DNA from: JANXQG01 sp037147235
GTDB taxonomy: Bacteria; Planctomycetota; Planctomycetia; Pirellulales; Thermoguttaceae
Direction: 5' to 3'
Assembly: GCA_037147235.1 (NCBI GenBank)
Contig: JBAWVO010000271.1
Span: 1 to 8,828, forward strand
Length of the DNA: 8,828 nucleotides
In this document: positions 1 through 6,865 of the stretch, in pieces
Numbering within the stretch: position 1 is the stretch's first letter
Layout of the letters: every line of letters starts with the position of its first letter
Translations under genes and position numbers: made by a program
Notes under the pieces: model-generated
Told to the model about the DNA's origin: nothing
Databases searched by the model: none
What the model saw: only the letters and a program-made list of their open reading frames with translations

Positions 1-29
1 CCTTCCCAGGTGGGGCTTTCACCCACTGA

Positions 30-239
30 AACACACACACCTTCACGGCGCACGGGCACCTCGTCTGCTTCCTCGACCCGGTGATCCTGCCGGACGGGAG
101 CGTCGGCGTATTGTTTCAGAACTCCTGGGGCGTTGACTGGCCGACGCAGGGAGCGAACGGATTCGCCACGCTCACCGAGCAGAAAGCCACGCCCGACGGT
201 GCCGCCGCTCCCCTCATCGTCACCCTGAGCGACGCCTGA
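30..239 (+). pseudogene. C-terminal part of a papain-like (C1) cysteine peptidase, interrupted
   Basis: The frame ending at the TGA at 237-239 encodes a stretch with GHLVCFLD (His codon 57-59), then VLFQNSWG (Asn codon 120-122), then GANGFATLTE. In papain-family peptidases a GHAV-type strand carries the catalytic His and an NSWG motif carries the active-site Asn, followed by a Gly-Tyr/Phe strand. The spacing here of about 20 residues fits that fold. The catalytic Cys region would lie left of the window. The same frame has a TGA at 27-29, only ten codons before the His motif, and no convincing start codon lies between. The gene is therefore either broken by a nonsense mutation or frameshift, or affected by a sequencing error. 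The stop lies 12 bp before the next gene, which suggests co-transcription with the terminase-like genes. The family call rests on two motifs, so it is moderate. Confidence 0.45.
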
Positions 240-251
240 GAGAACTGAACC

Positions 252-983
252 ATGCGAAAATGCAATGACCGTTTAGCCGCTCTACGGCAGCGAAGGGAAG
301 CCTTGCTGCCGCAGATTATTCAGCTCGCAATGGAAGGCCATAGTCACAAGGAGATCGCCGCAAAGATCGGGGTGAACAGGTCGACCATCCATAACTGGTT
401 GCAACAACAGCGGCAAGGTCGCATTTCGTTGGCGGGGCAAGACATCGCAGTCATGATCGCCGATATCGTCGAACGCTACGAGTTGATCTATCGCGAGGCC
501 CTCAATGCCTGGCGCAGCTCGCGGAGAGAAAAACCCGTGGAGCCGAGGGATGACTCCGACACCGCCGACGATTCAAAAAAGAAACGCTCGATTCAGGGCG
601 AAGGCCGGGCGGGCAACGCCGCCTTTCTCGGCAAGGCCATGGCCGCCTTGAAAGCGATCCGTGAGATCCGGGGCCTCGACGCGCCACGGCAAACGCAAAT
701 TTCCGGTTTGGGCGGTGGACCTGTTTTACTGGCGGCATCCGATGAACTCAGCGATGAACAGCTTCTCCAAATCGCATTGCGAAATAACGCCGGCGATGGC
801 GGCGAGCAAACTCCTTCAACGCCGCCATGCCCGCCGGAACTTATTGCCCTTCACAATCTACACCAAGCCGGACTACCGTACCAACTGGCACCATGCGGCC
901 CTGGCCTCGATGCTGGACCGTGTCGCGGCGTGCCAGTGCCGCCGGTTGATGGTCTTCATGCCGCCCCAGCACGGCAAGAGTGA
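252..983 (+). CDS. Helix-turn-helix protein, probable terminase small subunit
   Basis: The 243-residue protein has an N-terminal helix-turn-helix (about residues 20-52, with HKEIAAKIGVNRSTIHNWL as turn and recognition helix). An acidic and basic linker follows (about 95-113), then a segment around RAGNAAFLGKAMAALKAIRE and GLDAPRQT (119-148) that resembles small-subunit-like proteins encoded just before terminase large subunits. Such proteins recognise packaging sites on phage DNA and load the large subunit. The sequence stays gene-like through SDELSDEQLLQIALRNN (163-179). The last 60 residues, rich in Pro, Gly and Leu, overlap the next gene and look like an out-of-frame reading of it, so the original stop may have been lost. 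A frame-shifted stop (TAA at 785-787) sits exactly where the gene-like part ends. The ATG at 252 has a weak GAGAG about 9 nt upstream. The small-subunit role is inferred from position and fold. Confidence 0.7.
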   Translation: MRKCNDRLAALRQRREALLPQIIQLAMEGHSHKEIAAKIGVNRSTIHNWLQQQRQGRISLAGQDIAVMIADIVERYELIYREALNAWRSSRREKPVEPRDDSDTADDSKKKRSIQGEGRAGNAAFLGKAMAALKAIREIRGLDAPRQTQISGLGGGPVLLAASDELSDEQLLQIALRNNAGDGGEQTPSTPPCPPELIALHNLHQAGLPYQLAPCGPGLDAGPCRGVPVPPVDGLHAAPARQE

Positions 984-2223
984 GCTGGTTTCGCGTCGTT
1001 TCCCCGCCTTCATCCTGGGCCGCAATCCCGACATGCGGCTCATCGGCAGTTCGCACACCAACGACCTAGCCGTGAGCATGAACCGCGACGTGCAGCGGAT
1101 CATGACCAGCGACGCTTACCTGAAAATCTTTTCCCAGACGACCCTCAACGCAAAATGGATGCGTGCCTCATTAAGCATGCAGGCACGTCGCACCATGGAC
1201 CTCTTCGAGATCCCCGGCCACCGCGGCGGGCTGCGCTCGGCAGGCGTGGGGAACTCGATCGCCGGCAACTCGGCCGACGGCGCGATCATCGACGACCCCT
1301 TCGGCAAGCGCGAGGATGCCGATTCCGCGGCGATGCGACAACGGGTCTGGGAATGGTACGCGAACGATCTTTACACGCGGCTCTCCGCCGATGCTTGGAT
1401 CGTACTCACGCATACCCGCTGGCACCGCGACGACCTGGCTGGCCGGCTCTTGCGGAAGATGGCCGATCGCTCGGCCGATCAGTGGGAGATCCTTTGTCTG
1501 CCGGCCCTACGCGATGAAGGCCAGGCCGATCCGTGCGACATGCGCTTGCCAGGTCAACCATTATGGCCGCAGTTCAAGTCCGTCCACGACCTCGAAATCA
1601 TCCACCAGCAGGATGCGAAAGCCTTTGCCGCCCTCTACCAGCAGAACCCGACCGACGCCAGCATGGCCGAGTGGGCTCCGGAATTGTTGGGCGACTGGAT
1701 CTGGGTCCAGCCCGAAAAGTGGCCGCGAGAATTCGATTTGCGGGTGGTTTGCGTCGATGCCTCCAAGGGCAAGAGCGACAAGCAGGGCGACTACTGTGCA
1801 ATTGTCTTCATGGGGGTCGGTCGAGATAAGCTGCTCTACGTGGATGCCATCCTGGACCGGATTCCGTTGGACCAGATCGTCCGCAAGATCGTATTATTCT
1901 GCGACGAGAAGCGGCCCGATTACGTCGGCATCGAGGCCGAGCAGTTTCAGGAGCTGCTCGTGCATGAGTTCCGTCGGCAGTGCGGCGACAGCTACTCGCA
2001 ACGCTGGCCGGTCTACCAGATGATGACCCGCGGCATCGCCAAGATCGCGCGTATCCGCAGGCTCAGCCAATACGTGGTAAACCGCGAGCTGCGTTTCAAG
2101 GCCGATTCCCCCGGCTGCCGGCTGCTGGTCGATCAGCTCATGGATTTCCCCTTGGCCGATCATGACGACGGACCCGACGCTTTGGAAATGTGTACGCGAT
2201 TACCGCTCGAAGTGACGCAGTGA
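742..2223 (+). CDS. terL: Phage terminase large subunit
   Basis: The 493-residue protein is the ATP-driven DNA-packaging motor and nuclease of a tailed-phage-type system. The ATPase half shows Walker A PPQHGKSE (residues 74-81), Walker B GAIIDDP (180-186) and a coupling motif VLTHTRWH (221-228). The nuclease half shows VCVDASKGKSDKQGDY (336-351, Asp339), GIEAEQF (396-402) and DHDDGPDALE (473-482), the acidic residues expected of an RNase H-like fold. Length and motif order fit a complete large subunit of the TIGR01630 type. I chose the ATG at 742 because the family-like helix TPAMAASKLLQRRHARR begins soon after it and a GGCGG lies 6 nt upstream. GTG 661, ATG 754 and ATG 796 are alternatives. 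The gene overlaps the preceding frame by 242 bp. No portal gene follows, so this is an orphan or remnant packaging module. The motifs give no sign of decay. Confidence 0.92.
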   Translation: MNSAMNSFSKSHCEITPAMAASKLLQRRHARRNLLPFTIYTKPDYRTNWHHAALASMLDRVAACQCRRLMVFMPPQHGKSELVSRRFPAFILGRNPDMRLIGSSHTNDLAVSMNRDVQRIMTSDAYLKIFSQTTLNAKWMRASLSMQARRTMDLFEIPGHRGGLRSAGVGNSIAGNSADGAIIDDPFGKREDADSAAMRQRVWEWYANDLYTRLSADAWIVLTHTRWHRDDLAGRLLRKMADRSADQWEILCLPALRDEGQADPCDMRLPGQPLWPQFKSVHDLEIIHQQDAKAFAALYQQNPTDASMAEWAPELLGDWIWVQPEKWPREFDLRVVCVDASKGKSDKQGDYCAIVFMGVGRDKLLYVDAILDRIPLDQIVRKIVLFCDEKRPDYVGIEAEQFQELLVHEFRRQCGDSYSQRWPVYQMMTRGIAKIARIRRLSQYVVNRELRFKADSPGCRLLVDQLMDFPLADHDDGPDALEMCTRLPLEVTQ

Positions 2224-2247
2224 AAGGGGAGGGGAGAAAGGGAGACC
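2224..2247. repeat. Purine-only GA-rich tract
   Basis: Directly after the terL stop lies a G/A-rich stretch containing ggggagaaagggagacc. The same string, agaaagggagaccgtaggg, recurs at about 6932-6950, in both cases immediately before a gtagggtgg palindrome. A related tract closes the window at 8810-8828. It is read as the left edge of the dispersed repeat unit described next. Confidence 0.55.
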
Positions 2248-2284
2248 GTAGGGTGGTGGAGAGCGCAGCGAGCCCCACCATTTT
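2248..2284 (+). repeat. Dispersed palindromic repeat, copy A (terminator-like)
   Basis: The unit starts GTAGGGTGG and ends CCCCACCATTTT, with arms GGTGG (2252-2256) and CCACC (2275-2279) around an AGCGCAGCGAG-type centre. Two further copies in the same orientation lie at 2379-2417 and 6945-6982. A GC stem followed by T residues 25-60 bp after terL could end its transcription, but the multicopy nature points mainly to a dispersed repeat family. Confidence 0.7.
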
Positions 2285-2327
2285 AGATTTGGCCACGGAT
2301 GAAACACGGATGAAAACACGGATAAGA
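2281..2327 (+). repeat. Dispersed ggccacggatgaaacacgg repeat, left copy
   Basis: This copy reads ttttagatttggccacgg, then two near-identical units (atgaaacacgg, atgaaaacacgg) and ataag. A similar copy, with one unit, is at 6866-6896. I recognise this as a short sequence found many times in intergenic DNA of planctomycetes and some other phyla. It has no coding potential of its own, although spurious frames run through it. Confidence 0.7.
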
Positions 2328-2332
2328 AGGGA

Positions 2333-2362
2333 GAAGACAGGAAGATGGAAGACAGGAAGATA
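2333..2362 (+). repeat. Two tandem copies of a 15-bp purine-rich unit
   Basis: The unit gaagacaggaagatg is at 2333-2347 and repeats at 2348-2362 with only the last base changed (g to a). The tract lies between the two neighbouring dispersed repeats and is probably part of the same mosaic. Confidence 0.75.
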
Positions 2363-2378
2363 AGAGGGGATGGGAAAT

Positions 2379-2417
2379 GTAGGGTGGGCCGAGTGAAACG
2401 AGTCCCACCATTTTTTA
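2379..2417 (+). repeat. Dispersed palindromic repeat, copy B (terminator-like)
   Basis: Arms GGTGGG (2383-2388) and CCCACC (2404-2409) form a 6-bp stem around a loop containing GAGTGAAACGAG, followed by six T residues (2411-2416). By structure this copy is a plausible rho-independent terminator on the + strand, downstream of terL. It belongs to the same family as 2248-2284 and 6945-6982. Confidence 0.7.
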
Positions 2418-2419
2418 TT

Positions 2420-2446
2420 CCTTCGTGTCCTTCGTGTCTTCGTGTT
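2420..2446 (+). repeat. 9-bp tandem array, unit CCTTCGTGT
   Basis: Three consecutive 9-bp units are present: CCTTCGTGT, CCTTCGTGT and CTTCGTGTT. On the other strand this reads as the acacgaaggacacgaagg type of repeat, which I recognise as extremely common between genes in planctomycetes and other soil and aquatic bacteria. When translated it gives the telltale HEDTKDTKE string, so frames through it should not be trusted as genes. Confidence 0.75.
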
Positions 2447-2460
2447 TAATTGATTCAAGA

Positions 2461-2533
2461 GGCGACAAGGCGTCGGGTGGCCCCGCCACTTTCCCGCGCG
2501 CGGCGCGTTTTGAAAAGCGGCGACAAGCCGTCG
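2461..2533. repeat. 15-bp direct repeat GGCGACAAGSCGTCG in a GC-rich segment
   Basis: GGCGACAAGGCGTCG (2461-2475) recurs as GGCGACAAGCCGTCG (2519-2533), differing at one base. Each copy can fold on itself through GCGAC and GTCG(C). Between them lie a small hairpin, GTGGccccGCCAC, and a CGCGCGCGGCGCG run next to TTTTGAAAA. No coding region is supported here; it appears to be further dispersed-repeat material. Confidence 0.6.
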
Positions 2534-2541
2534 CACTCCAT

Positions 2542-2577
2542 AAAGGGGTCGCAGCGCGGCCCGGCTGCGACCCCTTT
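2542..2577 (-). terminator. Perfect 14-bp inverted repeat just after the kinase gene
   Basis: The arms 2542-2555 (AAAGGGGTCGCAGC) and 2564-2577 (GCTGCGACCCCTTT) are perfect complements around an 8-nt loop. The hairpin begins 11 nt past the stop codon of the histidine kinase gene, the place expected for its transcription end. The - strand shows only TTT after the stem, so it is a weak match to a classic rho-independent terminator. It could instead be another dispersed palindrome that also protects the 3' end of the mRNA. Confidence 0.5.
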
Positions 2578-2587
2578 GGGGTGCATC

Positions 2588-5500
2588 CTAGTTCGGCGCA
2601 ATGCTCGTCTGCGGCACACCGGCTCGCACCTGACGGCAAAGACTCAGAAGCTCGTTCAGCGTTGAAAGAATCTCTTCCTCTTGGCTGCCGTTCCTTGCGG
2701 CGGCTTCCAGTCGAGCGGCGAAGGGGGTGATCTCGCTAAATCCGTAGCTCCCGGCTGCCCCCTTCATCTGATGGGCGGTTCGAGTCAGTTGTTGCCAGTC
2801 GCGACTCCGCGCATGCGTTTCCAGGGCGTTGATCCGATCGGGCATCTCTTGCACGAATAAATCGACCAGTTCACCAAGGTCGGGATCGGTGGCCATCTGC
2901 GAATAGATAAAAGGGGACGGCATGGTGTTACTCGTGTTGCTCTCGCTTGCTGCGGGAGCTGCGGTAGGAGCTGCGATAGGTTTTGGTAACTCGTTCGTCT
3001 GACCGGGGTTCATCCAGTGGGCAACCGTGGTCAGCAGCTTCTGTCGGTCGATCGGTTTGGTGCCAAAGTCGTCGCAACCGGCATCAAGGCACTTCTTGCG
3101 GTCCTCGGCCATGGCGTGGGCCGTCAGGGCTACGATCGGCCCGGTGTAGCCCTCGCTCCGCAGGCGTCGCGTGGCCTCGTAACCGTCCAGGACGGGCATC
3201 TGCATGTCCATCAGGATCACATCGAACGGTCTACCCTGCGCGAGTGCGGCCTTTGCTTCGTCGTGGGCAATCTGCCCGTTCTCGGCCAACGTCACCTCGG
3301 CACCGGCCTTCCTAAGCACGAAGGCGATCAGCCGTTGGTTGTCCGGTCCGTCTTCGGCCAGCAGAATTCGGCCGGAGAGTTTGATCTCGTCGAGGGGTGC
3401 CGTGGTGGGTGTCGGCGGGTGCTCGAACATAGCCTCCTGGGCGTTCTGGATCATGCGAATCCCGTCCAGCGGCCCGGGATCGATCGTCACACTGAACGTG
3501 CTCCCCTTGCCTGGGGTGGAATGGACTTCGATCTTGCCGCCCATGGCCGCCGTCAGCCGCTTACTGATGCAAAGCCCCAACCCCGTGCCGCCGAACTTCC
3601 GCGTGGACGAGTTATCCACCTGGCTGAAGGCTTGAAAAAGCTTTCCAATCTGTTCTTCGTTCATGCCAATGCCCGTGTCGGTCACGTCAAAGCGAAGAGC
3701 AGCCGGGACGGCCGCACCACAAGTTGTCAGTTGGACCGCAATGCGGACCTCGCCTTGATCGGTGAACTTGATGGCATTGCCGACCAGGTTGACGAGTACC
3801 TGGCGGAGTCGCAACGGGTCGGTGAATATGGTCTCGGGCACGGGAGAGACCATTTCGATCTCCAATTTCAACTGTTTGGCGTCGGCGCGGACGCGCATCA
3901 GCGAGACAACCTCGGCGAGCAGGTCGCAGGGCGAACAGCGGATCGGCTCGATCTGCATCTTCCCTGCTTCTACCTTCGACAGATCGAGGATGTCGTTGAT
4001 CAATCCCAATAGGTGATCGCCGTTGCGTTTGATGGTTTTAAGTGCTTGGCGGCGATGCACAGGTGCCTTCTCAATTCCTTCCTCGTCGAGCAAGATATCC
4101 GCATAGCCCAGGATGGCCGTCATCGGCGTGCGGATTTCGTGGCTCATGTTGGCCAGAAAATCGCTCTTGGCACGGGTTGCGGATTTGGCAATCCGACTAG
4201 ACTCTTCGAGGGCTTGGTTGTTCGATTCCAGGGTGGCGGCATACTGCTCCGATTGTTCCTTCGATTGCCGCAGCGTCTCTTCGGCCTGCTTGCGCATCAG
4301 TGCTACACCGATGTTTGCGCTAATTTCCTCCAAGAAGTGGATCGTTTCGAGTGTGAAACAATCTTTTTTTCTGTCATTAACTTGCAGCAAGCCAACGATC
4401 TCTTGGTTCGCGCGGACGGGAATCAGCGCCACGGAGCAGAAGCCCTCATGGATGCAACGATTCCGCGGATGAAGTCTTGGGTCGTGTTCGGCAGGAAGTT
4501 CCAATAGTGGCAAGGAGTCGTTTGTCCAGAAACTGCCACCCGGCGTAAAAAAGGGATGTGCCGGATCGGTCTTTCCTGAAATTACCAAACCGCATGTGCA
4601 TCCCAGACTGAGGTTGCCGTTTTTATCCCTGCAAGGCCCGCCATCCTGACCGAGAACAATCAGTGTGTTTTCCGTTTGTAGGAAGTCACTGGAAAAACCG
4701 TTCTGAAAATGGTACGGGAAGTCATCGCCGTTTTGCAGACGAATACCCACCGCATCGAAGCCCATCGTCCGCTGAATTGCAGCGACAATCTGATTGATCA
4801 CATCGGACAAGGCACGGGGATCATTAAGCATGCCCAGGATCTCAGCCGACAGATTTTGGCGACGTTCCGTTTCTTTCCGCTTGGTGATGTCGCGGAACGT
4901 CCAAATTCGCCCGTAGTGCTGGCCGTCCGTGCCAAAAACGGGAGACGAGCTTCTGTCCAGAACCATCCCGTTCTTGAATTCAACTTCATCCCGGCTGGTT
5001 TCATCAGGATGATTGTACAGGTGCGTTACCTTTTTGAGGAACTGCTCGGGATCCTTGGTCAGACTCACGACATATTTAAGCAATGCCGTATCATCCGGAT
5101 CGTCAAGAATGTACTGTGGAGGGTTCCATAGGTCATATAGCCGTTGGTTGCCGAAAAGTCTCTTGTTCTGACCGTCGATTACAAGGATTCCGTCGAGAGA
5201 GGCATCTCTCTGCGCCTCAAGTAAAGCGGTCTTGGCTCGCAAATCTTCCCCCACCCGCTTCTGCGTGGTGATGTCCCAATTGGTGCCGACCATCCGCAAA
5301 GGTTGGCCAGAGGGGTCACGTTGCACGATAGCGAGGGCGCGGATATTGTGGATGCTTCCGTCTGGCCAAATCACGCGGAACTCGGTGTTGAAATCCTTTT
5401 CGCCCCGCAACGCAAGCTGGATATTTTCGTCACCTTGCTGCCGGTCTTCCGGGTGGACCCCCATCTGCCAGGCTTCGTAAGCACCGCCGAACTGATCCTG

Positions 5501-6760
5501 CGTGATTCCGTAGAGGTGAAACATCTGGTCATCCCAAACCAGCCGGTTGTTGACAAGGTCGTAGTCCCAGACGCCAACACCACCCGCCCGTGTGGCCAGC
5601 GACAAACGATCGGTGATCTGACACAGCGTATCCTCCACCCGCTTGTACTCCGCGGTCAACTTGGTGGCAATCTGCCATGCCTTGAATTGGGTATTCAGCA
5701 GGGCGAAAATCAGTCCGAAGAGCAACAGGCTGACACTTGTCCCAGCAAACAAGACGAGCCAGACCTTACCGTAATCGATTGTGGATGCCAGGTTGCCGCA
5801 CTGGGTGAAGCAGAGGGTCCAGTGGTGGCCGGCCGAATCGACCGAAGTCTGCAAAAATAACGCCGATGCGGGCGGCTTTTCATTTCCCCCGGCAGACTGA
5901 CTGTCGTAGAGCAGGGTCTCGGGAGATACCTGCTCACCGTCAAAGGCTTCCAGGCGGATGCGCTTGCCGCTTTCCAAATCCGAGGTTCCCAAAACATCCT
6001 GCATGAGGTCATTCATCCGATACGGGCTATAGACCCAGCCCAGGATGGCGGCCCGCCGCTGAGCGACGGTTTCACGGGGCATCTCCCCGCGGTAAACCGG
6101 CATAAACATCAAAGTGCCGGCCTGGATGTCCTTGGCGGTCTCCTGCACCAAAACGACCTTTCCCGAGAGGACAGCGGTATTCTCATCCCGCGCCCGTTCC
6201 AACGCCTCGCGGCGCACGGATTCGGTAAGCATGTCGTAGCCAAAGGCGCGAAGGTTACGGCCTGCAAAAGGTTCGAGATAAAGGATCGAGGAGTAGGTCT
6301 CCCGTTGCCCCTCCGGCCGGATATGGTATTCCGGAAAGCCTTCGGCTCGGATCTCCTGGACATGCTGGGCCAACTGCTGGCGGGGGATCAGGAGGGCAAA
6401 GCCGATCCCCTGAATGCCAGGAAGCCGCTGCTCGATCTTCTGAAGCTTGGCAAAGCGGCACCATTCCACCCGCGTGATGCTATCGGAATGTTCAAAAAAC
6501 GCCGCCGCGCTGCGCAGGATCTGTTCGTGGGCGCAGAGGCGGTCCAAAATCTTGGTCTGGATTTCGTTGCAGACGACGTCGAACTCCTGTTTTGCTTCCG
6601 CATCCACTTGCGATTTCGTGTGACGGGTAGCCAGGGCGGTCACGATCAGGCCCGTCAGCAGCAGGCCGATTGCCGTCCAAACACCCCGGCGAGGCAAGCT
6701 CTTGTTGGTCGCGGAAGTGGGGGTTGAAATTGCCACTCGCCTGTTCGGTTGCTCGTTCAT
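2588..6760 (-). CDS. Hybrid sensor histidine kinase (CHASE-PAS-PAS-GAF-HisKA-HATPase-REC-HPt)
   Basis: The 1390-residue protein senses a signal outside the inner membrane and starts a phosphorelay. A basic N-terminus precedes TM1 (about 27-46). A periplasmic CHASE-type domain follows (about 57-245; PGIQGIGFA, then the RAFGYDMLTESVRREALERA region), then TM2 (about 333-356). In the cytoplasm come PAS 1 (384-500), PAS 2 (510-632), GAF (635-822) with clustered Cys residues, a short coiled coil, and HisKA with NMSHEIRTPM (phospho-His874). HATPase_c follows (N box NLVGNAIKFT 991-1000, DTGIGM 1028-1033, GGTGLGL 1057-1063), then a receiver domain (acidic pair E1136/D1137, phospho-Asp D1185, T1213, K1235) and an HPt domain with HQMKGAAGSYGF (His1330). 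All catalytic residues are present. The ATG at 6760 is preferred because the 43 extra residues from 6889 are encoded by repeat DNA. No clear SD precedes it. No output domain or partner regulator is encoded nearby. Confidence 0.95.
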   Translation of the reverse strand: MNEQPNRRVAISTPTSATNKSLPRRGVWTAIGLLLTGLIVTALATRHTKSQVDAEAKQEFDVVCNEIQTKILDRLCAHEQILRSAAAFFEHSDSITRVEWCRFAKLQKIEQRLPGIQGIGFALLIPRQQLAQHVQEIRAEGFPEYHIRPEGQRETYSSILYLEPFAGRNLRAFGYDMLTESVRREALERARDENTAVLSGKVVLVQETAKDIQAGTLMFMPVYRGEMPRETVAQRRAAILGWVYSPYRMNDLMQDVLGTSDLESGKRIRLEAFDGEQVSPETLLYDSQSAGGNEKPPASALFLQTSVDSAGHHWTLCFTQCGNLASTIDYGKVWLVLFAGTSVSLLLFGLIFALLNTQFKAWQIATKLTAEYKRVEDTLCQITDRLSLATRAGGVGVWDYDLVNNRLVWDDQMFHLYGITQDQFGGAYEAWQMGVHPEDRQQGDENIQLALRGEKDFNTEFRVIWPDGSIHNIRALAIVQRDPSGQPLRMVGTNWDITTQKRVGEDLRAKTALLEAQRDASLDGILVIDGQNKRLFGNQRLYDLWNPPQYILDDPDDTALLKYVVSLTKDPEQFLKKVTHLYNHPDETSRDEVEFKNGMVLDRSSSPVFGTDGQHYGRIWTFRDITKRKETERRQNLSAEILGMLNDPRALSDVINQIVAAIQRTMGFDAVGIRLQNGDDFPYHFQNGFSSDFLQTENTLIVLGQDGGPCRDKNGNLSLGCTCGLVISGKTDPAHPFFTPGGSFWTNDSLPLLELPAEHDPRLHPRNRCIHEGFCSVALIPVRANQEIVGLLQVNDRKKDCFTLETIHFLEEISANIGVALMRKQAEETLRQSKEQSEQYAATLESNNQALEESSRIAKSATRAKSDFLANMSHEIRTPMTAILGYADILLDEEGIEKAPVHRRQALKTIKRNGDHLLGLINDILDLSKVEAGKMQIEPIRCSPCDLLAEVVSLMRVRADAKQLKLEIEMVSPVPETIFTDPLRLRQVLVNLVGNAIKFTDQGEVRIAVQLTTCGAAVPAALRFDVTDTGIGMNEEQIGKLFQAFSQVDNSSTRKFGGTGLGLCISKRLTAAMGGKIEVHSTPGKGSTFSVTIDPGPLDGIRMIQNAQEAMFEHPPTPTTAPLDEIKLSGRILLAEDGPDNQRLIAFVLRKAGAEVTLAENGQIAHDEAKAALAQGRPFDVILMDMQMPVLDGYEATRRLRSEGYTGPIVALTAHAMAEDRKKCLDAGCDDFGTKPIDRQKLLTTVAHWMNPGQTNELPKPIAAPTAAPAASESNTSNTMPSPFIYSQMATDPDLGELVDLFVQEMPDRINALETHARSRDWQQLTRTAHQMKGAAGSYGFSEITPFAARLEAAARNGSQEEEILSTLNELLSLCRQVRAGVPQTSIAPN

Positions 6761-6865
6761 GAGTTCGCTTGATTCATGGCGGTAAACAAGAGCCGGATGC
6801 TCGGAAAATGCAAAGGTATGTGTAAATGTAGGACACAAATGGCGCACGGGAGTTTTATTATTTTT
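6761..6865 (-). promoter_or_regulatory. Leader of the histidine kinase gene
   Basis: These bases between the kinase start and the repeat block are the only place for its own promoter. They are more AT-rich than the surroundings (tttgcattttcc and an A/T run at 6852-6866). TGTGT (6819-6823) faces ACACA (6833-6837) as a small inverted repeat that might bind a regulator. I see no convincing -35/-10 pair and no strong SD, so the call is positional. Confidence 0.25.

Noticed and set aside
661..741. terL starting at GTG 661
   Set aside because: The added 27 residues lie in the well-conserved part of the upstream gene in another frame and do not resemble a terminase N-terminus.
740..800. Programmed ribosomal frameshift joining the small-subunit frame to terL
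   Set aside because: No standard slippery heptamer was found in the correct phase (the cgaaataac segment does not fit X XXY YYZ), and terL has its own start codons with a modest ribosome binding site.
2138..2730. Several open frames across the repeat block after terL
   Set aside because: They are built from known intergenic repeats (HEDTKDTKE-type translations) and carry no domain or convincing start.
3017..4012. A 331-codon open frame on the + strand opposite the kinase
   Set aside because: It lies entirely antisense to the HATPase, receiver and HisKA regions of a gene with intact motifs. It is a GC-driven shadow with no recognisable domain.
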